A DNA stretch of 17,424 nucleotides from an uncultured Bacteroides sp. (GTDB lineage: Bacteria; Bacteroidota; Bacteroidia; Bacteroidales; UBA11471), in contig CAJLYN010000021.1 of assembly GCA_905210875.1 (NCBI GenBank), positions 1-17,424 of the forward strand, written 5' to 3'. Shown piece after piece: positions 16,257 through 17,424 of the stretch. How positions within the stretch are numbered: position 1 is the stretch's first letter; each line of letters begins with the position of its first letter. The notes under the pieces were generated by a model. It was not told where the DNA came from, made no database searches, and worked only from the letters and a program-made list of their open reading frames with translations. The position numbers and the translations under genes were made by a program.

Positions 16257-17297
16257 TTATTCTTTTTGAGATTGATTAGCCAATTCGCCGATAACCGGCA
16301 AAATTTCATGTACACGCATACGGGCCTCTTCCAAAGTTCCGTAAAACTCGCCTCCGGCAGCATTCAGATGTCCGCCACCATTGAAATAGTCCGAAGCTAT
16401 CTTGTTGGCAGGGAAAGTTCCCTTGGAGCGCAACGATATTTTTATAAGGTTTGACTCTTCACGCAAAAATGCCGAAAAGAGAACGTGTTCCATCGAGAGC
16501 GGTACATTTACCAGTCCTTCGGTATCACCCTTTTGGTATTTATATTGATTCAATTCGCTCTGCGACAAGGTAATCAATGCAGCGCTGTATTCGGGAAATA
16601 CCTCCATCTTCCGGGTTATGGCATATCCGTTAAGACGAAGTTTATTCTCACTGTTGGTATTGTGAATGCGGGCATATATCCAGTCCTTGTCGATTCCCTT
16701 TTTTATCAACTCGGCAATCGTAATATATATTTCGGGATAATTCGAGTTATAGGTAAAGTTTCCCGTATCGGTCATCATACCGGTATAAATGGCACTGGCA
16801 GCGTCTATCCCCATCTGTTCAAACAGTCCCAAACTGCATATAACCCTGAACAGCACTTCACAGCTCGATGATATTTCGGGATGAGAAATCGTTATGTCGC
16901 AAAACGGAGCAGGATTCAGATGATGATCTATTAATATCTTCTTGGCTTTCGAAGCTGTCAGTGCGATCTCCATCAAGTCGACACGTTTCGGCTCATTGAA
17001 ATCAAGACAGAAAATCAAATCGGCATTTTCCAATAGCCGTTGGGCAAAATCGGTGTATCGTGTATATATAAGAATTTCTTTACACCCTTTCAGAAAGCGC
17101 AAACTTGCCGGATAGGCATCGGGCACAATGACAAAAGTGTCCTTTCCTAGTGCCGTTAATGTATGCCACAAAGCCAACGATGACCCTATGGCATCTCCGT
17201 CTGGAGCTACATGGCACACAATGACAATACGTTTGGCAGCATCGATGCTGCGACTTATGGCATCGGCTTCGCTCTTCGACAGTATTTTAGGAATCAT
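16257..17297 (-). CDS. nrnA: DHH/DHHA1 phosphoesterase, NrnA-like oligoribonuclease/pAp phosphatase
   Basis: A 346-residue cytoplasmic protein expected to degrade nano-RNA (short oligoribonucleotides) and/or dephosphorylate pAp. DHH-domain motifs are all present: H-x-APDGDAIGS (His29, Asp33, Asp35), Asp99 in FCLDF, the signature DHH (124-126) and TDTG (176-179, Asp177), giving the usual two-metal site. The C-terminal DHHA1 nucleotide-binding domain ends with GGGH (307-310) and AAGG (313-316). At this length it is NrnA-like and lacks the extra domains of RecJ or GdpP. It starts the minus-strand run with a -7 motif just upstream. The exact substrate among NrnA-like enzymes cannot be told from sequence. 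Confidence 0.9.
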   Translation of the reverse strand: MIPKILSKSEADAISRSIDAAKRIVIVCHVAPDGDAIGSSLALWHTLTALGKDTFVIVPDAYPASLRFLKGCKEILIYTRYTDFAQRLLENADLIFCLDFNEPKRVDLMEIALTASKAKKILIDHHLNPAPFCDITISHPEISSSCEVLFRVICSLGLFEQMGIDAASAIYTGMMTDTGNFTYNSNYPEIYITIAELIKKGIDKDWIYARIHNTNSENKLRLNGYAITRKMEVFPEYSAALITLSQSELNQYKYQKGDTEGLVNVPLSMEHVLFSAFLREESNLIKISLRSKGTFPANKIASDYFNGGGHLNAAGGEFYGTLEEARMRVHEILPVIGELANQSQKE

Positions 17298-17321
17298 AAA
17301 TCCATATTTTTAGTAAGTTTG

Positions 17322-17329
17322 CAAAAATA
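17322..17329 (-). promoter_or_regulatory. Bacteroidetes -7 promoter motif for the DHH-glmM operon
   Basis: On the minus strand this reads TATTTTTG, an exact TAnnTTTG match ending 24 bases before the ATG at 17297. No clear -33 TTTG was seen. The remaining bases to the window edge at 17424 are AT-rich and show no gene or hairpin. Confidence 0.5.
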
Positions 17330-17424
17330 GTCATATTATTTGAGATATTCGATAGTTTTAGAAATTGATGATGTCATTTTTTATCTATTAATCATTCCCC
17401 AACAACGGGTCCAAAAGAAATTCA

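Noticed and set aside
1..17424. tRNA or rRNA genes, CRISPR arrays, insertion sequences, prophage or defence genes
   Set aside because: Intergenic gaps are short and were read on both strands; no cloverleaf-like, regularly spaced repeat, transposase or defence-type sequence was recognised.

Overview
The window looks like a chromosomal segment of a gut-type Bacteroidales bacterium. The evidence is a SusC/SusD outer-membrane uptake pair, lipoproteins with acidic residues directly after the lipobox cysteine, start sites without clear Shine-Dalgarno sequences, and several exact copies of the Bacteroidetes -7 promoter motif TAnnTTTG. Genus cannot be fixed from the sequence alone; a Barnesiella, Coprobacter or Parabacteroides relative is only a guess.

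Region 1 (1-5937, minus strand) is a nutrient-uptake operon read right to left: susC-like TonB-dependent transporter, susD-like lipoprotein, then a third lipoprotein cut off by the left edge of the window. The third protein resembles the zinc-metallopeptidase lipoproteins (Peptidase_Mx1 type) that often accompany SusCD pairs, but the HExxH zinc site appears to have been lost. No glycoside hydrolase, sigma factor, anti-sigma factor or regulator is visible, so the substrate is unknown. An AT-rich intergenic region (5938-6241) separates this operon from the divergent miaA.

Region 2 (6242-8727, plus strand) holds miaA (tRNA A37 dimethylallyltransferase) and a PAP2-family phosphatase whose catalytic domain is followed by an outer-membrane-barrel-like half. 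The PAP2 gene converges on the next gene with overlapping stop codons.

Region 3 (8722-17297, minus strand) is a long co-directional run read right to left: an NrnA-like DHH/DHHA1 phosphoesterase, a DUF4827-like lipoprotein with an FKBP-like C-terminus, a phosphoglucosamine mutase (glmM), a YbdG-like mechanosensitive channel broken by a frameshift, lepA, nhaA, and an NmrA-like atypical SDR. Spacings are 5, 10, 49, 86, 61 and 45 bases. lepA appears to have its own promoter, so the run is probably at least two transcription units.

There are no tRNA, rRNA, CRISPR array, insertion sequence or phage genes that I can see. Most of the window is ordinary core genome. The parts that most merit a second look are the apparently inactivated peptidase-like lipoprotein, the frameshifted mscS gene, the PAP2-barrel fusion and the composition step inside susC. 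I did not find a convincing new multi-gene system.
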